From: Poriferisocius sp965200775
GTDB lineage: Bacteria > Actinomycetota > Acidimicrobiia > Acidimicrobiales > Bin134
DNA length: 64,000 nt
Direction: 5' to 3'
Assembly (NCBI GenBank): GCA_965200775.1
Contig: OZ241383.1
Location: 2,604,001 to 2,668,000, forward strand
The notes under the pieces were generated by a model. That model did no database searches, was not told the DNA's origin, and saw nothing but the letters and a program-made list of their open reading frames with translations. The position numbers and the translations under genes were made by a program. The first letter of the stretch is position 1. Each line of letters begins with the position of its first letter. Shown here piece after piece: positions 16,642 through 25,186 of this stretch.

Positions 16642-18035
16642 TCGTCACCCCGTCTGAGTTGGCTGCCATTGACGCTGCTGCGCTCGAGCCGGTTGAAGTG
16701 CTGATCGAACGAGCCGGAGCGGCGCTGGCTCGAGCGGCTCTGGAACTGTTGGGCGGGGCCTATGGCCGACGGGTAACCGTGCTGGTCGGCAAGGGCAACA
16801 ACGGCGCCGACGGGCGGGCCGCGGCCCGTCGGTTGCAGCGCCGTGGGGTTCGGGTGGCGATGGTGGAGGCCGCTGACGCGCCCTCCGAGCTGCCCGCGGC
16901 TCACCTGGTGATCGACGCTGCTTACGGTACCGGCCTGCGCAGGCCCTATTCCCCGCCCCGGCTCGGCCCCCCGCCTGCCGAGCCGAACGGAACCGCCTTG
17001 GTGCTGGCCGCCGACATCCCCTCCGGGGTGGACGGGCTTACCGGGGAGGTACACGGCCAAGCCTGGAAGGCCGACCGGACGGTGACCTTCGGCGCGCTCA
17101 AGCCGGGGCTGATCCTTCATCCCGGCACCCAGTTCTGCGGTCAGGTGTCCGTTTCCGCTATCGGGCTGGATACCTCCGAGGCACGTGCCCATCTGGTAAC
17201 CGCCACCGACGTCAGCCGCTGGCGGCCCGTCCGACCGCCCGACGCCCACAAATGGCAGACCGCCTGCTGGGTCATCGCCGGATCACCGGGCATGACCGGT
17301 GCCGCTCATCTGGCCGCCTCGGCTGCCTTGCGAGGCGGGTCGGGTTACGTGCGGCTGAGCACGCCCGGTCTCGATCACGACCCCGCCGCTCCGACCGAGG
17401 CCGTCGGCTACCCACTGCCCACCGAAGGCTGGGCCGACGATGTCGGGAGCGACGACCTGTCCCGCTTCCGGGCCATGCTGGTGGGGCCGGGGCTGGGGCG
17501 CCATCCCCACACCGGCCAGGCGATCCGCAACCTGGTTGCCTCCACCCCGCTGCCAATGGTCATCGACGGCGACGGTCTCTACGCCCTGGGCACCGACGCC
17601 GCCGACGTGTTGGCCGGCCGCACCCATCCCACCGTTCTTACCCCCCACGATGGGGAATACCGGGTCATGACCGGTACCAATCCCGGCCCGGACCGCTTTG
17701 CCGCGGCCTGCTCGCTGGCCGCAGACACCGGAGCCTGCGTGCTGCTGAAGGGTCCCACCACCGTGGTGGCCATGCCCGACGGCACCGCCTTGGCCGTAAC
17801 GAGTGGCGACGCCCGGCTGGCCACTGCAGGCACCGGCGACGTGCTGGCCGGGCTCATCACCGGCCTGCTCAGCGCCGGAACCGACCCCATGGGCGCCGCG
17901 GCCGCAGCGGCCTGGGTACACGGACGCGCCGCCCATTCCCGCCCGGCCACCGCCATGGCTGCATCCGACCTGCTGGGTGGCCTGACCGATGCGTGGGAAT
18001 CCGCCGCCGCTTCAACCCAGGAGGAAGAGCGATGA
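16632..18035 (+). CDS. nnr: Bifunctional NAD(P)HX epimerase and ADP-dependent dehydratase
   Basis: This protein repairs hydrated NAD(P)H. The N-terminal YjeF_N epimerase (about residues 1-200) shows VLVGKGNNGADGRAAARRL and the aspartate-containing AADIPSGVDGLTGEV. The C-terminal YjeF_C dehydratase (about 215-460) shows VGPGLGRHP, VIDGDGLYALG, LTPHDGEY and the ATAGTGDVLAG signature. Length 467 is slightly short for the fusion. The stop overlaps the alr start (ATGA). Confidence 0.93.
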   Translation: MIPIVTPSELAAIDAAALEPVEVLIERAGAALARAALELLGGAYGRRVTVLVGKGNNGADGRAAARRLQRRGVRVAMVEAADAPSELPAAHLVIDAAYGTGLRRPYSPPRLGPPPAEPNGTALVLAADIPSGVDGLTGEVHGQAWKADRTVTFGALKPGLILHPGTQFCGQVSVSAIGLDTSEARAHLVTATDVSRWRPVRPPDAHKWQTACWVIAGSPGMTGAAHLAASAALRGGSGYVRLSTPGLDHDPAAPTEAVGYPLPTEGWADDVGSDDLSRFRAMLVGPGLGRHPHTGQAIRNLVASTPLPMVIDGDGLYALGTDAADVLAGRTHPTVLTPHDGEYRVMTGTNPGPDRFAAACSLAADTGACVLLKGPTTVVAMPDGTALAVTSGDARLATAGTGDVLAGLITGLLSAGTDPMGAAAAAAWVHGRAAHSRPATAMAASDLLGGLTDAWESAAASTQEEER

Positions 18036-19138
18036 GACCGACATGGGCCGATGTCAGCCTGGAAGCGGTAGCCAACAACGTCGAGTTGCTGGCCGATCTG
18101 GTCCGCCCCGCCGAGCTTTGTGCGGTGGTCAAGGCCGATGCCTATGGCCACGGCGCCGTCCCCATCGCCCGAACCGCAGTGGAGGCCGGGGCCACCACGC
18201 TGGCCGTGGCGTTGGTGGACGAGGGTCGTCAGCTAAGGGATGCCGGGTTCGACACCTCCATCCTCCTGCTCTCGGAGCCTCGACCCAACGAGTTCGCCGA
18301 AGTGGTTGAGTACCGGCTAATGCCCACCGTGTACCAGGGCGAGGGGCTGGCCGGTGCCTCTGCCGCCGCGGCCGCCGCGGCCACTACCCTGCCCGTACAC
18401 CTCAAGGTGGACACCGGCATGGCCCGGGTTGGGGCCCGGCCCGCCGAGGTGATGATGCTGGCCGATTCCATCGCCGAGCGGGACACCCTGGAGTTGGCTG
18501 GGGTCTGGACCCACTGCGCGGTGGCCGACGAGCCCGGCAACGAGTTCACCGGGTATCAGATCGAGCAGTTCGACCACCTGCTGTCGCGGCTGCGGCTGGC
18601 CGGGCATCACGGCTACACCCGCCACATGGCCAACTCGGCGGTAGCCATGGCTCACCCGTCGGGCCGCTACGACATGGTGCGCTGCGGCATCGCCCTCTAC
18701 GGCATCCCACCGTCGCCGGCCATGTCAGGCTGCCTGTCCTTGCAGCCGGCCATGACCGTGCGGTCCGAGGTCGCCATGGTGAAGGCAGTGGCCGCCGGCA
18801 CCCCGGTGTCCTACGGCCACCACTTCACCACTTCGACGGAAACCCAAATCGCCACCATCCCCATCGGCTACGCCGACGGATGGCCCCGACGCCTCGGGGT
18901 GTGCGGGGGCGAGGTGCTTATCGGTGGAGAGCGGCGACCCATTGCCGGAGTGGTGACCATGGATCAGCTCATGGTGGACTGCGGCCCCGAATCGAAGGTG
19001 GCTGTGGGCGACGAGGTTGTCTTGCTCGGCCGGCAGGGCGACGAGGAGATCACCGCAACCGAGATCGCCGAGCGTCTCGGCACCGTGGCCTACGAAATCG
19101 TCTGCCAACTCGGCCGCCGCATCCCCCTCCGCTACTGA
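18032..19138 (+). CDS. alr: Alanine racemase
   Basis: Alr is the PLP enzyme that makes D-alanine for peptidoglycan. The 368-residue product has the PLP lysine in CAVVKADAYGHGA (about residue 34) and the second catalytic tyrosine region GIALYGIPP (about 220), plus IPIGYADGWPRRL. The ATG at 18032 follows gaggaagagc and overlaps the previous stop. The frame is open far upstream but reads the repair gene out of frame. Confidence 0.95.
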   Translation: MRPTWADVSLEAVANNVELLADLVRPAELCAVVKADAYGHGAVPIARTAVEAGATTLAVALVDEGRQLRDAGFDTSILLLSEPRPNEFAEVVEYRLMPTVYQGEGLAGASAAAAAAATTLPVHLKVDTGMARVGARPAEVMMLADSIAERDTLELAGVWTHCAVADEPGNEFTGYQIEQFDHLLSRLRLAGHHGYTRHMANSAVAMAHPSGRYDMVRCGIALYGIPPSPAMSGCLSLQPAMTVRSEVAMVKAVAAGTPVSYGHHFTTSTETQIATIPIGYADGWPRRLGVCGGEVLIGGERRPIAGVVTMDQLMVDCGPESKVAVGDEVVLLGRQGDEEITATEIAERLGTVAYEIVCQLGRRIPLRY

Positions 19139-19193
19139 CTTTCTCCACCATCAGGCTGCAACCCAGTTAGCCCTCTGGTTCTTGTTGCCTCAG

Positions 19194-20072
19194 CTACTGA
19201 TCTCCATGCATCGACGGCAACCCCTGGACGGAAGGCACGCCAACGGTGTAATCGGGATTTGTCTCGTTGATGATCGATTCGGTGCGGGCGGCGATCCTCT
19301 CCTTGAACTCGGGATGGGGAAAGGCCCAGAACTTGCCGTCTCGCACGGCGTCGAACACCAACTCGGGAATGACTGCAGGGTCGGTGCTTGCATCGATGGT
19401 GGCAATCAGGGCCTTGTGGAACGCAGCCGCCTCGGCGTCGGCCGACATCGGGCCGCACGTGTCGTCGTAGGTGTCGGGGCGGTTGCGCTCGGCCCGGAAA
19501 ATGCCGGTGGCCACCGGGCCGGGACACAGGCACGTCACCCCGATCGGGGCCCCGACCATGTCCAGCTCCCGGTGAAGCGACTCGGCGATGGCCACCGCGC
19601 CGTACTTCGACGTGGTGTAAGGGCCGAGCAAGCCGCCGGAGGTGAGGCCGCCAACCGACGCGGTGATCACCACATGGCCCTCCTCGCCTGCTTCCAGCAT
19701 CCGGGGAATGAAGCTGCGTACGCCGTGGATAACCCCCCACAGGTTCACGTCCAGCACCCAGCGCCAGTCATCTTCGGTGTTCTCCCACGTGAACCCGCCG
19801 GTGAGCACCCCGGCGTTGAGGTGAACCAGGTGAATACCGCCGAACCGCTCCAGCGCGGCGTTGGCCAATGCCTCGTTGGCGTCGGGGCTGGTTACATCGG
19901 TCAGCATGAGTTGGGCATTCTCCAAGCCGCCCACCGTCTCGGCCAGCCCGGCCTCGTCGACGTCACCGGCCAGAACGTGCATCCCCTCGGATGCCGCCTT
20001 GCGAACCATGGCCCGGCCCATGCCGCTGCCTGCGCCGGTGATCACCGCCACCTTGCCTTCCAGGTCCTTCAT
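19194..20072 (-). CDS. SDR family oxidoreductase
   Basis: A classical short-chain dehydrogenase of 292 residues. The Rossmann motif TGAGSGMG is near residue 12, HLNAG corresponds to the NNAG motif, and YTTSK (about 155) gives the catalytic Tyr and Lys. The ATG follows an aggag site. It lies 23 bases downstream of the P1 peptidase gene on the same strand and converges on alr. Substrate not predictable. Confidence 0.88.
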   Translation of the reverse strand: MKDLEGKVAVITGAGSGMGRAMVRKAASEGMHVLAGDVDEAGLAETVGGLENAQLMLTDVTSPDANEALANAALERFGGIHLVHLNAGVLTGGFTWENTEDDWRWVLDVNLWGVIHGVRSFIPRMLEAGEEGHVVITASVGGLTSGGLLGPYTTSKYGAVAIAESLHRELDMVGAPIGVTCLCPGPVATGIFRAERNRPDTYDDTCGPMSADAEAAAFHKALIATIDASTDPAVIPELVFDAVRDGKFWAFPHPEFKERIAARTESIINETNPDYTVGVPSVQGLPSMHGDQ

Positions 20073-20095
20073 TTCTACTCCTGTCTTGTCAGTGT

Positions 20096-20989
20096 TCAGT
20101 CGCTGTCATCATGGCTCACGGAACGGATCGCTGCCTCAACAGCGGCCTCGGCCATCAGGCGAACCAACCCAATATCGGCCTCCACCCGGCCCGTCGCCCC
20201 CACCACCAAGGCGTCGCCGTCGCCGCTGGTGTGAGCGGGCAGCAGGGCACGGGCCATCCCGTCGTGGCCGCTGCGAGCCACCCGCAGGCAGTCCAGCTTG
20301 TCGAGGGTGCCGTTGGTGGCCACCACCCCGATGGTGGTGTTGGTGGGGGCCTGGGGATCATCGCCTTCGGCGAACGGGTCAACCGACTGGTGTCGATAGG
20401 TACCGTCGATCAGCGCCCCGGTGACCGTGCCATCGTTGAAGCCGCCGGACGCGTTCACCGCGATCAACGCGCCCACCAACACATCGTCCACCCGGATCAG
20501 GGCGCCGCCCAGCCCGCCCGGCTGGTGGTTCTCCGCGCCTTGCCATTTGTTGACGGTGGCCCCGGTGCCGGCTCCTACCAGCCCCAGAACCGGAGGCCCG
20601 TCACCCGCAGCAGCGGCAGCGGCGTAACCGGCATCAGGGCCGGGCCGCACCGAACCGTCACCGACGGCCAGGTCGTACAGCGCCATACCCACCACTATGG
20701 GAACCCTTCCCGCCCGGGTCTCGAAACCCCGGCCCCGTTCCTCGCACCACCGCATCATCCCCCCGGCAGCGGCCAGCCCGAACGCTGAACCGCCGGTGAG
20801 CACAACGGCATCCACGGTCCCCACCGTCTGTTCCGGGGCCAACAGGGCAAAGTCCCTGGTGGCCGGTGCTCCCCCTCGAACCTCGCCAGAGGCCACCGTC
20901 CCCTCGGGAAACACCACCACGGTGCATCCGGTCTGGGCAGCCTCGTCGGTCCAATGCCCCACCAAGACTCCCTCACCGGCTCCCAGCAT
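20096..20989 (-). CDS. P1 family peptidase (DmpA-like)
   Basis: An N-terminal-nucleophile aminopeptidase or amidase related to DmpA, which cleaves itself ahead of a Ser/Thr nucleophile. Motifs: VGHWTDEAAQTGCTVV at the N terminus, LTGGSAFGLAAAGG, GAGTGATVNKWQ and the cleavage region APTNTTIGVVATN. Start ATG 20989 (297 residues) is preferred because it fits the family N terminus and a TACCGT box lies seven bases upstream; a GTG at 21016 is in frame. Confidence 0.85.
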   Translation of the reverse strand: MLGAGEGVLVGHWTDEAAQTGCTVVVFPEGTVASGEVRGGAPATRDFALLAPEQTVGTVDAVVLTGGSAFGLAAAGGMMRWCEERGRGFETRAGRVPIVVGMALYDLAVGDGSVRPGPDAGYAAAAAAGDGPPVLGLVGAGTGATVNKWQGAENHQPGGLGGALIRVDDVLVGALIAVNASGGFNDGTVTGALIDGTYRHQSVDPFAEGDDPQAPTNTTIGVVATNGTLDKLDCLRVARSGHDGMARALLPAHTSGDGDALVVGATGRVEADIGLVRLMAEAAVEAAIRSVSHDDSD

Positions 20990-20996
20990 GACAACG

Positions 20997-21002
20997 ACGG
21001 TA
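20997..21002 (-). promoter_or_regulatory. -10 box for leaderless P1 peptidase start
   Basis: TACCGT on the minus strand ends seven bases before ATG 20989, the spacing expected when transcription begins at the start codon. Confidence 0.35.
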
Positions 21003-21129
21003 CCCCGCCGACCCACCCGGCCACATCGCGCCGATCACAATATGAACCGCCTCCGGGCACCCACCACCCTGCCCGACCACGTCACGCCCTGGACAAAACC
21101 TGGCACTAGGTTCGGCTTCATTGGCGGCG

Positions 21130-21135
21130 TAGTCT
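21130..21135 (+). promoter_or_regulatory. -10 box for leaderless uracil-DNA glycosylase start
   Basis: TAGTCT is followed by six bases and GTG 21142. The spacing places the transcription start at or next to the start codon, and no ribosome-binding site is visible. Confidence 0.4.
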
Positions 21136-21141
21136 GGGTTG

Positions 21142-21705
21142 GTGTCGTTGAACCTGGCAGAAGTCGCCGCCGAGGCATCAACCTGCACTCGATGCAAGCT
21201 GTCGGAAGGTCGAACCCAGGTGGTGTTCGGCATGGGAAACCCCAGCGCCGACCTCATGTTCGTGGGTGAGGGACCGGGAGCCGAGGAGGACAAGCAGGGC
21301 CTGCCGTTCGTTGGCCGTTCCGGGCAACTGCTCGACCGGCTCATGGCCGAGGAGATGGGGCTCACCCGCGACCGGTGCTATATCGCCAACGTGGTCAAGT
21401 GCCGCCCTCCCGACAATCGAGACCCCAAACCCGAGGAGGTGGACGCCTGCCGCCCGTGGTTGGAGCAACAGATCCAGCTCATCGCCCCCAAGGTTGTCGT
21501 CACCCTGGGCAACTTCTCCTCCAAGTTGCTGCTCGACACCAACACCGGCATCACCAAGTTGCGGGGCCAGAGCTACCCGATGGGCAACACGGGCGCGGTG
21601 ATCATCCCCACCTTCCACCCTGCTGCGGTGTTGCGAGGAGGCGGCCTTCCCGAGGCCCAGATGCGCTCCGACCTTGTCCGGGCCCGCATGGCGATCGCCC
21701 AATGA
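21142..21705 (+). CDS. Type-4 uracil-DNA glycosylase (iron-sulfur)
   Basis: Removes uracil from DNA. The 187-residue product has the family motif GEGPGAEEDKQGLPFVGRSGQLLD, the IIPTFHPAAVLR motif near the end and four cysteines (CTRC, VKCRP, DACRPW) that can hold a 4Fe-4S cluster. The start may be GTG 21142 (TAGTCT six bases upstream) or TTG 21139. The stop overlaps an ATG that belongs to a duplicated junction with tsaE. Confidence 0.92.
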   Translation: MSLNLAEVAAEASTCTRCKLSEGRTQVVFGMGNPSADLMFVGEGPGAEEDKQGLPFVGRSGQLLDRLMAEEMGLTRDRCYIANVVKCRPPDNRDPKPEEVDACRPWLEQQIQLIAPKVVVTLGNFSSKLLLDTNTGITKLRGQSYPMGNTGAVIIPTFHPAAVLRGGGLPEAQMRSDLVRARMAIAQ

Positions 21706-21754
21706 TTCGAGCCCGCACCCCGATAGCAACCTCCCGATGATTCGAGCCCGCACC
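21702..21754 (+). repeat. Tandem duplication of the udg-tsaE junction with 12-codon minicistron
   Basis: An 18-base segment starting atgattcgag occurs at 21702-21719 and 21737-21754 (period 35). The first ATG overlaps the glycosylase stop (ATGA) and opens MIRARTPIATSR, ending at 21740 with a TGA that overlaps the tsaE ATG at 21737. Copy one thus encodes the first six residues of TsaE before diverging. Confidence 0.75.
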
Positions 21755-22249
21755 GGATCGGCCGGTGACACCCAACTCCTGGCGGCCAACCTGGCCGAGC
21801 TGGCCCAACCGGGAGACTTGCTCTTGCTGGTGGGCGACCTGGGCGCGGGCAAAACCACATTCACCCAGGGTTTCGCCGCCGCACTGGGCATCACCGAGCC
21901 GGTTACCAGCCCCACCTTCACCCTGGCCCGTGAGTACCACGGGAGGCTGTTGCTCCATCATCTGGACGTGTTCCGCCTCGACCAGATCAGCGAGGTTCTC
22001 GACCTGGGCCTGCCGGAGCTGCTCGACAGCAACGGGGTGGTGGTAATCGAGTGGGGCGACTCCATCCGCCAGGCCCTGCCCACCGAATACCTCGAAGTGG
22101 CCCTGACCTTCCCCGCCGAAACCGGTGGCGATCACCGCCTCGACGACGTGAGGGTGGTGGAGCTGACCCCGGTGGGTTCTCGGTGGCAGAAACGGACCCC
22201 TCTACTTGCCTCAGCCGTTGAACAGTGGCCGGAGGAGCCGCCGTGTTGA
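21737..22249 (+). CDS. tsaE: tRNA t6A biosynthesis ATPase TsaE
   Basis: TsaE is the ATPase that works with TsaB and TsaD to add threonylcarbamoyl to A37 of ANN-decoding tRNAs. The 170-residue product has the P-loop GDLGAGKTTFTQG, then VTSPTFTLAREY and HHLDVFRL, and the IEWGDSI motif. The second ATG of the duplicated junction matches the family start. It overlaps tsaB by seven bases. Confidence 0.93.
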   Translation: MIRARTGSAGDTQLLAANLAELAQPGDLLLLVGDLGAGKTTFTQGFAAALGITEPVTSPTFTLAREYHGRLLLHHLDVFRLDQISEVLDLGLPELLDSNGVVVIEWGDSIRQALPTEYLEVALTFPAETGGDHRLDDVRVVELTPVGSRWQKRTPLLASAVEQWPEEPPC

Positions 22250-22941
22250 TCCTGGGCATTGAGTCCGCCACCCAGCAGGTGGGCTGCGCTCTGGGCGGCC
22301 ATGAGGGGGTTCTTGCCTCGGCCCACAGCAACCGGGGACGGCGCCACGCCGAGACCATCGTCCCCCAGATCGAGTTCGTGGCCCGCCAGGCCCGCATAAG
22401 GCTCCAGGACATAAGTTGCGTCGCCGTAGATCTCGGGCCGGGCCTGTACACCGGCTTGCGGGTGGGCATTTCCAGCGCCATGGCGGTGGCCTACGCCCTG
22501 AGCGTGCCCATGATCGGAGTGTCCAGCCTCGATCTACTGGCCTTCGCGGTGCGTCACAGCAACCGGCTCATCGTGGCCGCCATTGATGCCCGACGGGGCG
22601 AGCTGTTCTACGCCTTCTACCGGCAGGTGCCCGGCGGGGTGCAGCGGGTGTCAAAGTCCCAGGTGGGTACCCCCGAAGACCTGGCCTCCGAGTTGCTTGC
22701 CGCCGGAGAGGAGGTGTTGCTGGTTGGAGACGGTGCTCGCCGCTACGCCGACCAATTCACCGGCTTGCAAAAGACCGAAATCGCCGAGCAGGGTCTGGCC
22801 CACCCCTCCGCGGCCTCGCTGGTGCAGCTCGCCCACGCCCGAGCGCTGCGGGAGGAGTTCGTCAAGCCCTGGGAGCTGCGGCCAATCTACCTGCGGGTTC
22901 CCGATGCCGATATGAACTGGAACACCCGTCCCTCCTCATGA
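22243..22941 (+). CDS. tsaB: tRNA t6A biosynthesis protein TsaB
   Basis: TsaB is the inactive ASKHA-fold partner of TsaD. The 232-residue product starts at GTG 22243 with LILGIESATQQVGCALGG; a ggaggag site five bases upstream decides the start. VDLGPGLYTGLRVGISSAMAVAYA is the family signature. It overlaps the tsaE end and is joined to rimI by ATGA. Confidence 0.93.
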   Translation: MLILGIESATQQVGCALGGHEGVLASAHSNRGRRHAETIVPQIEFVARQARIRLQDISCVAVDLGPGLYTGLRVGISSAMAVAYALSVPMIGVSSLDLLAFAVRHSNRLIVAAIDARRGELFYAFYRQVPGGVQRVSKSQVGTPEDLASELLAAGEEVLLVGDGARRYADQFTGLQKTEIAEQGLAHPSAASLVQLAHARALREEFVKPWELRPIYLRVPDADMNWNTRPSS

Positions 22942-23522
22942 CCTCGCTGGACCCCGCAACCCCAACCCGCAACCGTTTTCCCAACCGAAGCGGTGAGCGG
23001 GCCCGAAGCGAGGTTGCGGTCGCGCCCATGAGCCTGGCCATGATCCCCGAGGTCATGGCCATTGACACCGAGTGCTATCCCGTCCCCTGGACCAGGGACT
23101 ACTACCGCGCCGAGCTGTCCCGGCCCGACGACCGGCTCTATCTCGTCGCTCGCACCGCAGGCCCGGATAGACGGATTGTGGGCCACGGCGGGATGGCCTT
23201 CGAGGGGGGCGAGGCCCGCATAACCATCATGACGGTGGCTCCCAGCCATCAGGGCCAGGGCATCGGCACCCGCCTGCTACTGGCCCTGGCCCTGGCCGCT
23301 CGCCGTCGTTCCACCCGGCTGGCCCTGGAGGTGGCGGCCGACAACCCGACGGCCCAAGCCCTGTACCGGCGCTTCGGGCTGGCCCCGGTGGGCATCCGGA
23401 GGGGCTATTACGCCGACATGGACCTGCCGCCGGATGCCGTAGTAATGCAGGCCGACGACATCCATCTGTCCGACTACGCCAACCGGCTCATCAACATCTC
23501 CATTGAGCTGGACCGCCCATGA
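22938..23522 (+). CDS. rimI: Ribosomal protein S18 alanine N-acetyltransferase family (GNAT)
   Basis: A GNAT acetyltransferase of 194 residues. The acetyl-CoA loop is VAPSHQGQGIGTRLL (about residues 97-111), followed by ALEVAADNPTAQALYRRFGL. RimI is the usual neighbour between tsaB and tsaD in Actinobacteria. About 30 residues precede the conserved domain. The stop and the last residues ELDRP are the template of a tandem repeat ladder before tsaD. Confidence 0.88.
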   Translation: MTSLDPATPTRNRFPNRSGERARSEVAVAPMSLAMIPEVMAIDTECYPVPWTRDYYRAELSRPDDRLYLVARTAGPDRRIVGHGGMAFEGGEARITIMTVAPSHQGQGIGTRLLLALALAARRRSTRLALEVAADNPTAQALYRRFGLAPVGIRRGYYADMDLPPDAVVMQADDIHLSDYANRLINISIELDRP

Positions 23523-23701
23523 CCACCACACCCATCCCGGTAGATTTGGATCGCCCATGACCACCACCATGCCCACGAACGTCCCGGTAGATTTGGATCG
23601 CCCATGACCACCACCATGCCCACGAACGTCCCGGTAGATTTGGATCGCCCATGACCACCACCATGCCCACGAACGTCCCGGTAGATTTGGATCGCCCATG
23701 A
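23519..23701 (+). repeat. Four-step tandem repeat of the rimI-tsaD junction forming a minicistron ladder
   Basis: Start codons at 23519, 23557, 23604, 23651 and 23698 are spaced 38, 47, 47 and 47 bases. Each of the first four opens a short frame (MTTTPIPVDLDRP once, then MTTTMPTNVPVDLDRP three times) ending in TGA that overlaps the next ATG (ATGA). The fifth ATG is tsaD. The last three units are essentially identical. Every mini-peptide ends DLDRP, close to the RimI C terminus ELDRP. Units are contiguous, so this is not a CRISPR array. Confidence 0.9.
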
Positions 23702-24723
23702 CCACCACCATGCCCCTGAACACCGTTCTTGGCATCGAGACCTCCTGCGACGAAACGGCAGCGGCCGTGGTGTCCGGCCCTTCGGCCGTTCTTTCGTCGG
23801 TAATCAGCAGCCAGGTTGACCTCCACGCTCGTTACGGCGGGGTCGTGCCGGAAATCGCCAGCCGAGCCCACGTGGAGCTGCTCACCCCGGTCGTGGCTCA
23901 GGCAATGGTCGAGGCCGGGTTGGGCAACGGCGAGGTGGACGCTGTGGCGGCCACCGCCGGCCCCGGCCTCATCGGCTCGCTGCTTGTGGGGGTCAGCGCG
24001 GCCAAGTCCCTGGCCCTCATCTGGGACGTGCCTTACGTGGCGGTAAACCACCTGGAGGCCCATCTCTACTCCTCTTTCCTGGAGGAGCCCGACATGGAGC
24101 TGCCCGTGGTGGTTCTGCTGGTATCGGGAGGCCACACACTGCTTGTGCTGATGGAGGACTTTGGTCGCTACCGCCTCATCGGCCAGACCCTGGACGACGC
24201 CGCCGGGGAGGCCTTCGACAAGGTGGCCCGGTTCATGGATTTGGGCTACCCCGGTGGACCGGTCATCGACCACCTAGCCATGACCGGCGACCCCAATGCA
24301 GTGACCTTCCCCCGCCCCATGCGCGACGACGGCTACAACTTCTCCTTCAGCGGGCTCAAGACCGCGGTGGTCAACCACGTCCGCAACAACCGTCACCACG
24401 ATGTGGCCGACATCGCTGCCTCGTTCCAGGAAGCGGTGGTGGACGTGCTCATCCACAAGGCAAGCAAGGCCGCCAAGGAGTTCGGAGCCAGGGGCCTCTG
24501 CCTGGCCGGAGGGGTGGCGGCCAACTCCTCCCTACGGGAGCGGCTGCTCGATGCCTGCACCGACATCGGGATCAGCGGGTTCCTTCCCAGCCGCTCCATG
24601 TGTACCGACAACGCGGCCATGGTGGCAGCCGCCGGATGGCAGAGGCTCCAGCTCGACGGCCCATCTCCCCTGGACACCGGCGCCGACCCCAACCTCTCCC
24701 TCTCCTTCATTACCTCGAACTAA
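23698..24723 (+). CDS. tsaD: tRNA t6A transferase TsaD
   Basis: TsaD transfers the threonylcarbamoyl group to tRNA A37. The 341-residue product has LGIETSCDETAAAVV, the metal-binding NHLEAHLYS histidines and the GLKTAV and LAGGVAANSSLR motifs. The first ATG after the repeat ladder (23698) keeps the ATGA overlap; ATG 23710 four codons later is equally near the family start. Confidence 0.95.
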   Translation: MTTTMPLNTVLGIETSCDETAAAVVSGPSAVLSSVISSQVDLHARYGGVVPEIASRAHVELLTPVVAQAMVEAGLGNGEVDAVAATAGPGLIGSLLVGVSAAKSLALIWDVPYVAVNHLEAHLYSSFLEEPDMELPVVVLLVSGGHTLLVLMEDFGRYRLIGQTLDDAAGEAFDKVARFMDLGYPGGPVIDHLAMTGDPNAVTFPRPMRDDGYNFSFSGLKTAVVNHVRNNRHHDVADIAASFQEAVVDVLIHKASKAAKEFGARGLCLAGGVAANSSLRERLLDACTDIGISGFLPSRSMCTDNAAMVAAAGWQRLQLDGPSPLDTGADPNLSLSFITSN

Positions 24724-24789
24724 GGGTGCCGCTCCTCGGGCTCGCTTAACCGCAAGGGGCAACAGCAAGCCCAAAGGCTGCGGCCTGAA

Positions 24790-24819
24790 TTGGCCTCAAC
24801 CCGGCTCAAGCCCTACTGT
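24790..24819 (+). promoter_or_regulatory. Promoter of groES-groEL
   Basis: TTGGCC (24790-24795), an 18-base spacer and TACTGT (24814-24819) precede the CIRCE element, so a repressor bound to CIRCE would block the transcription start. Confidence 0.4.
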
Positions 24820-24845
24820 TAGCACTCGCCTATCGAGAGTGCTAA
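24819..24845 (+). promoter_or_regulatory. CIRCE operator (HrcA-binding inverted repeat)
   Basis: ttagcactc (24819-24827), nine bases and gagtgctaa (24837-24845) match the CIRCE consensus exactly. HrcA represses groESL at CIRCE until heat shock. hrcA itself is not in the window. Confidence 0.93.
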
Positions 24846-24890
24846 TGCTCGAATCAACCACCAGCACAAACCAACAATTTGGAGGCCAAG

Positions 24891-25181
24891 ATGGCTCTAC
24901 AGCCCCTTGATGACCGGATCGTTGTCCGCCCCGGCGAGTCTGAGGAAATGACCGCCAGCGGACTGGTCATCCCTGACACCGCCAAGGAAAAGCCGCAGCA
25001 GGGCGAGGTTCTCGCCGTCGGCCCGGGCAAGCGGTCGGAGAACACCGGCGACCTGATCCCGGTCGGTGTCTCGGTCGGCGACACCGTGGTCTACAGCAAG
25101 TTCGGCGGCACCGAGATCACCGTGGAGGGAGAGGATCTCCTGATCCTGTCGGCTCGCGACGTTCTTGCCATCGTCAAGTAG
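24891..25181 (+). CDS. groES: Co-chaperonin GroES
   Basis: GroES caps the GroEL folding chamber. The 96-residue product has QPLDDRIVVRPGESEEMTASGLVIPD and the closing DLLILSARDVLAIVK. The ATG at 24891 follows ggagg by five bases. Controlled by the CIRCE element 46 bases upstream. Confidence 0.97.
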   Translation: MALQPLDDRIVVRPGESEEMTASGLVIPDTAKEKPQQGEVLAVGPGKRSENTGDLIPVGVSVGDTVVYSKFGGTEITVEGEDLLILSARDVLAIVK

Positions 25182-25186
25182 CCACC

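Noticed and set aside
23519..23701. Possible CRISPR-like or satellite array before tsaD
   Set aside because: Units are contiguous with no spacers and each contains a start-stop overlap tied to the flanking genes; there are no cas genes.
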